NCBI GenBank assembly: GCA_018830445.1
Contig: JAHJSN010000065.1
Location: 1-44,949, forward strand
Direction: 5' to 3'
DNA: 44,949 bases
Origin: Alphaproteobacteria bacterium
GTDB taxonomy: Bacteria > Pseudomonadota > Alphaproteobacteria > Rhizobiales > Hyphomicrobiaceae
The notes under the pieces were generated by a model. It had not been told where the DNA came from, made no database searches, and saw only the letters and a list, made by a program, of their open reading frames with translations. The translations under genes were made by a program, and so were the position numbers. Below, piece by piece: positions 43,987-44,949 of this stretch; position 1 is the stretch's first letter; every line of letters starts with the position of its first letter.

Positions 43987-44169
43987 ATGGATCTTGGACC
44001 ACACGCCACATTTATTCTCGCCAGCTACGGCGTGTTTGTGCTGGTACTTGCGGCATTGACGGCCTGGCTCGTCTACGACGGCGCCCAACAGAAGCGGTTG
44101 CTCGACGATCTCGAAGCGCGTGGAACAAGGCGCCGTTCGCGCTCTGCCGGCAAGGACATACAGCCATGA
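43987..44169 (+). CDS. ccmD: Heme exporter protein CcmD
   Basis: 60 residues: one helix (about 9-31, ending in AWLVYD) and a basic tail, the standard layout of CcmD, a small subunit that stabilises the CcmABC-CcmE complex. AAGGAG lies 11 bases before the ATG. The stop overlaps the ccmG start (ATGA). Confidence 0.93.
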   Translation: MDLGPHATFILASYGVFVLVLAALTAWLVYDGAQQKRLLDDLEARGTRRRSRSAGKDIQP

Positions 44170-44765
44170 CGGATACCACCTCCGCTGACCGGCCCCGCCG
44201 GCGTTTCGGCTGGGTTGTTGCCCCGCTCATCGTGTTTTCCCTGCTGGCTGCCGCGTTCGCGTTTTCGCTGTCCCACGGCGATCCCTCGAAACTTCCGTCG
44301 GCGCTGATCGGCAAGCCGGCACCGCAAACATCATTTGAGGCGCTCGCAGAGCTGCGCGTCGCCGGCCAGCCGGTGCAAGGCTTTACCAGCGGCGACTTAT
44401 CGGGCGGCGGCGTCAAGGTTGTGAATTTCTGGGCCTCGTGGTGTGCCCCGTGCGTACAGGAGCACCCCCTGCTACTTGCGCTGAAACAGCGCACCGGCGT
44501 TCCGATCTACGGCGTCAACTACAAGGACAAGGCCGTCTCGGCGCGGCGCTTCATTGGCCGCTACGGCAATCCTTATGAGAAGGTCGGTGTCGATCCGACA
44601 GGACGCGGTGCGATAGAATGGGGCGTTTACGGCATGCCCGAGACGTTCGTGATCGATGGCAACGGCCGCATCGCCTATAAGCACGTCGGCCCGATCTCGG
44701 AAAAAAGCCTCGTGCAAGACGTCATCCCGGCCATCGAGAAGGCCCGCGCCGCTTCTTCGAAGTAG
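44166..44765 (+). CDS. ccmG: Thiol:disulfide interchange protein CcmG/DsbE
   Basis: 199 residues. A membrane anchor (about 15-35) precedes a periplasmic thioredoxin domain with the redox pair Cys93-A-P-Cys96 (FWASWCAPCVQEH), and GVYGMPETFVID with the cis-Pro. It reduces apocytochrome c or CcmH thiols. The start overlaps the ccmD stop. ccmE, ccmF and ccmH are not in the window. Confidence 0.95.
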   Translation: MTDTTSADRPRRRFGWVVAPLIVFSLLAAAFAFSLSHGDPSKLPSALIGKPAPQTSFEALAELRVAGQPVQGFTSGDLSGGGVKVVNFWASWCAPCVQEHPLLLALKQRTGVPIYGVNYKDKAVSARRFIGRYGNPYEKVGVDPTGRGAIEWGVYGMPETFVIDGNGRIAYKHVGPISEKSLVQDVIPAIEKARAASSK

Positions 44766-44804
44766 CGCACCAATGGCGCCTTAAATCTATCGAACCGTAC
44801 CCTA

Positions 44805-44949
44805 AGTTTGTGAACGACCGGGAAGACTCCTGACACTTTGGACCGGCAACATCCCTGACACTATGGCCCACCAATGTTAGCCGGTTTCGGCGCTGAGCGC
44901 AGCCGCGCACGTGGCGGAGCGAAGCGGTGAAACCGGCCGTTCAAATCAA
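44805..44949. mobile_element. Possible terminal region of an insertion sequence
   Basis: TGTGAACGACC is followed by two direct repeats, CTCCTGACACTTTGG (44826 on) and CCCTGACACTATGG (44853 on), the type of multiple terminal repeat seen at ends of IS21-like elements. A palindrome CCGGTTTC...GAAACCGG follows at 44881-44936. No transposase is within the window, so this is a weak call. Confidence 0.3.

Overview
The window is chromosomal DNA of an alphaproteobacterium, most likely of the order Hyphomicrobiales (Rhizobiales); the genus cannot be fixed from sequence alone. Evidence: about 60 % GC by eye in coding DNA, typical alphaproteobacterial gene sets (DUF3126, gamma-carbonic anhydrase, LapG/BTLCP-type peptidase, DUF1223, GTG/TTG starts behind good Shine-Dalgarno sites), and the neighbourhood acnA divergent from ccmABCDG. 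I recognise no rRNA, tRNA, CRISPR array or prophage.

Layout. 1-139: 3' end of a group II intron (reverse transcriptase tail plus domains V and VI). 193-3745: a membrane protein, mtnP (methylthioadenosine salvage), an aquaglyceroporin-arsenate reductase pair and a small membrane protein. 3777-3960: a 27-residue membrane peptide gene with its own terminator on the minus strand. 4451-7788: acuI-like reductase, GNAT acetyltransferase, cysE, DUF3126, gamma-carbonic anhydrase. 7931-11789: LapG-like peptidase, tandem PilZ protein, PAS protein, rhomboid protease, CBS protein. 11952-14544: patatin-like protein, hisI, a NifU/IscU-like scaffold and yidD. 14565-17927: poorly conserved, lower-GC genes, including a two-gene minus-strand cassette of a small membrane protein and an exported HExxH/ExxxD protein. 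18202-25697: thrS, GST, DsbA-family isomerase, phosphoesterase, sodium symporter, SH3 protein. 25715-28280: a complete preQ0/preQ1 (queuosine precursor) operon, queC-small protein-queE-queD-queF. 28829-30693: aguA-aguB (agmatine to putrescine). 31026-35275: small accessory genes (PilZ, GyrI-like, ABM-like, methyltransferase, DUF1232). 35927-44765: enoyl-CoA hydratase, DUF1223 protein, acnA, and the cytochrome c maturation genes ccmA-ccmB-[WYL insert]-ccmC-ccmD-ccmG. 44800-end: possible IS edge.

The intergenic DNA is unusually rich in composite palindromes: a modular family of nested hairpins with CTAG/CACTAG joints (20296-20618, 28530-28742 and a decayed copy at 32114-32246), two elements of about 230-270 bp with perfect 21-22 bp terminal inverted repeats (30691-30961, which contains the aguB stop codon, and 35507-35739), and REP-like pieces in the ccm operon. 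With the WYL-domain gene and hairpin array between ccmB and ccmC, these are the least explained parts of the window. All functions are inferred from sequence reading and remembered family motifs; no database search was run.
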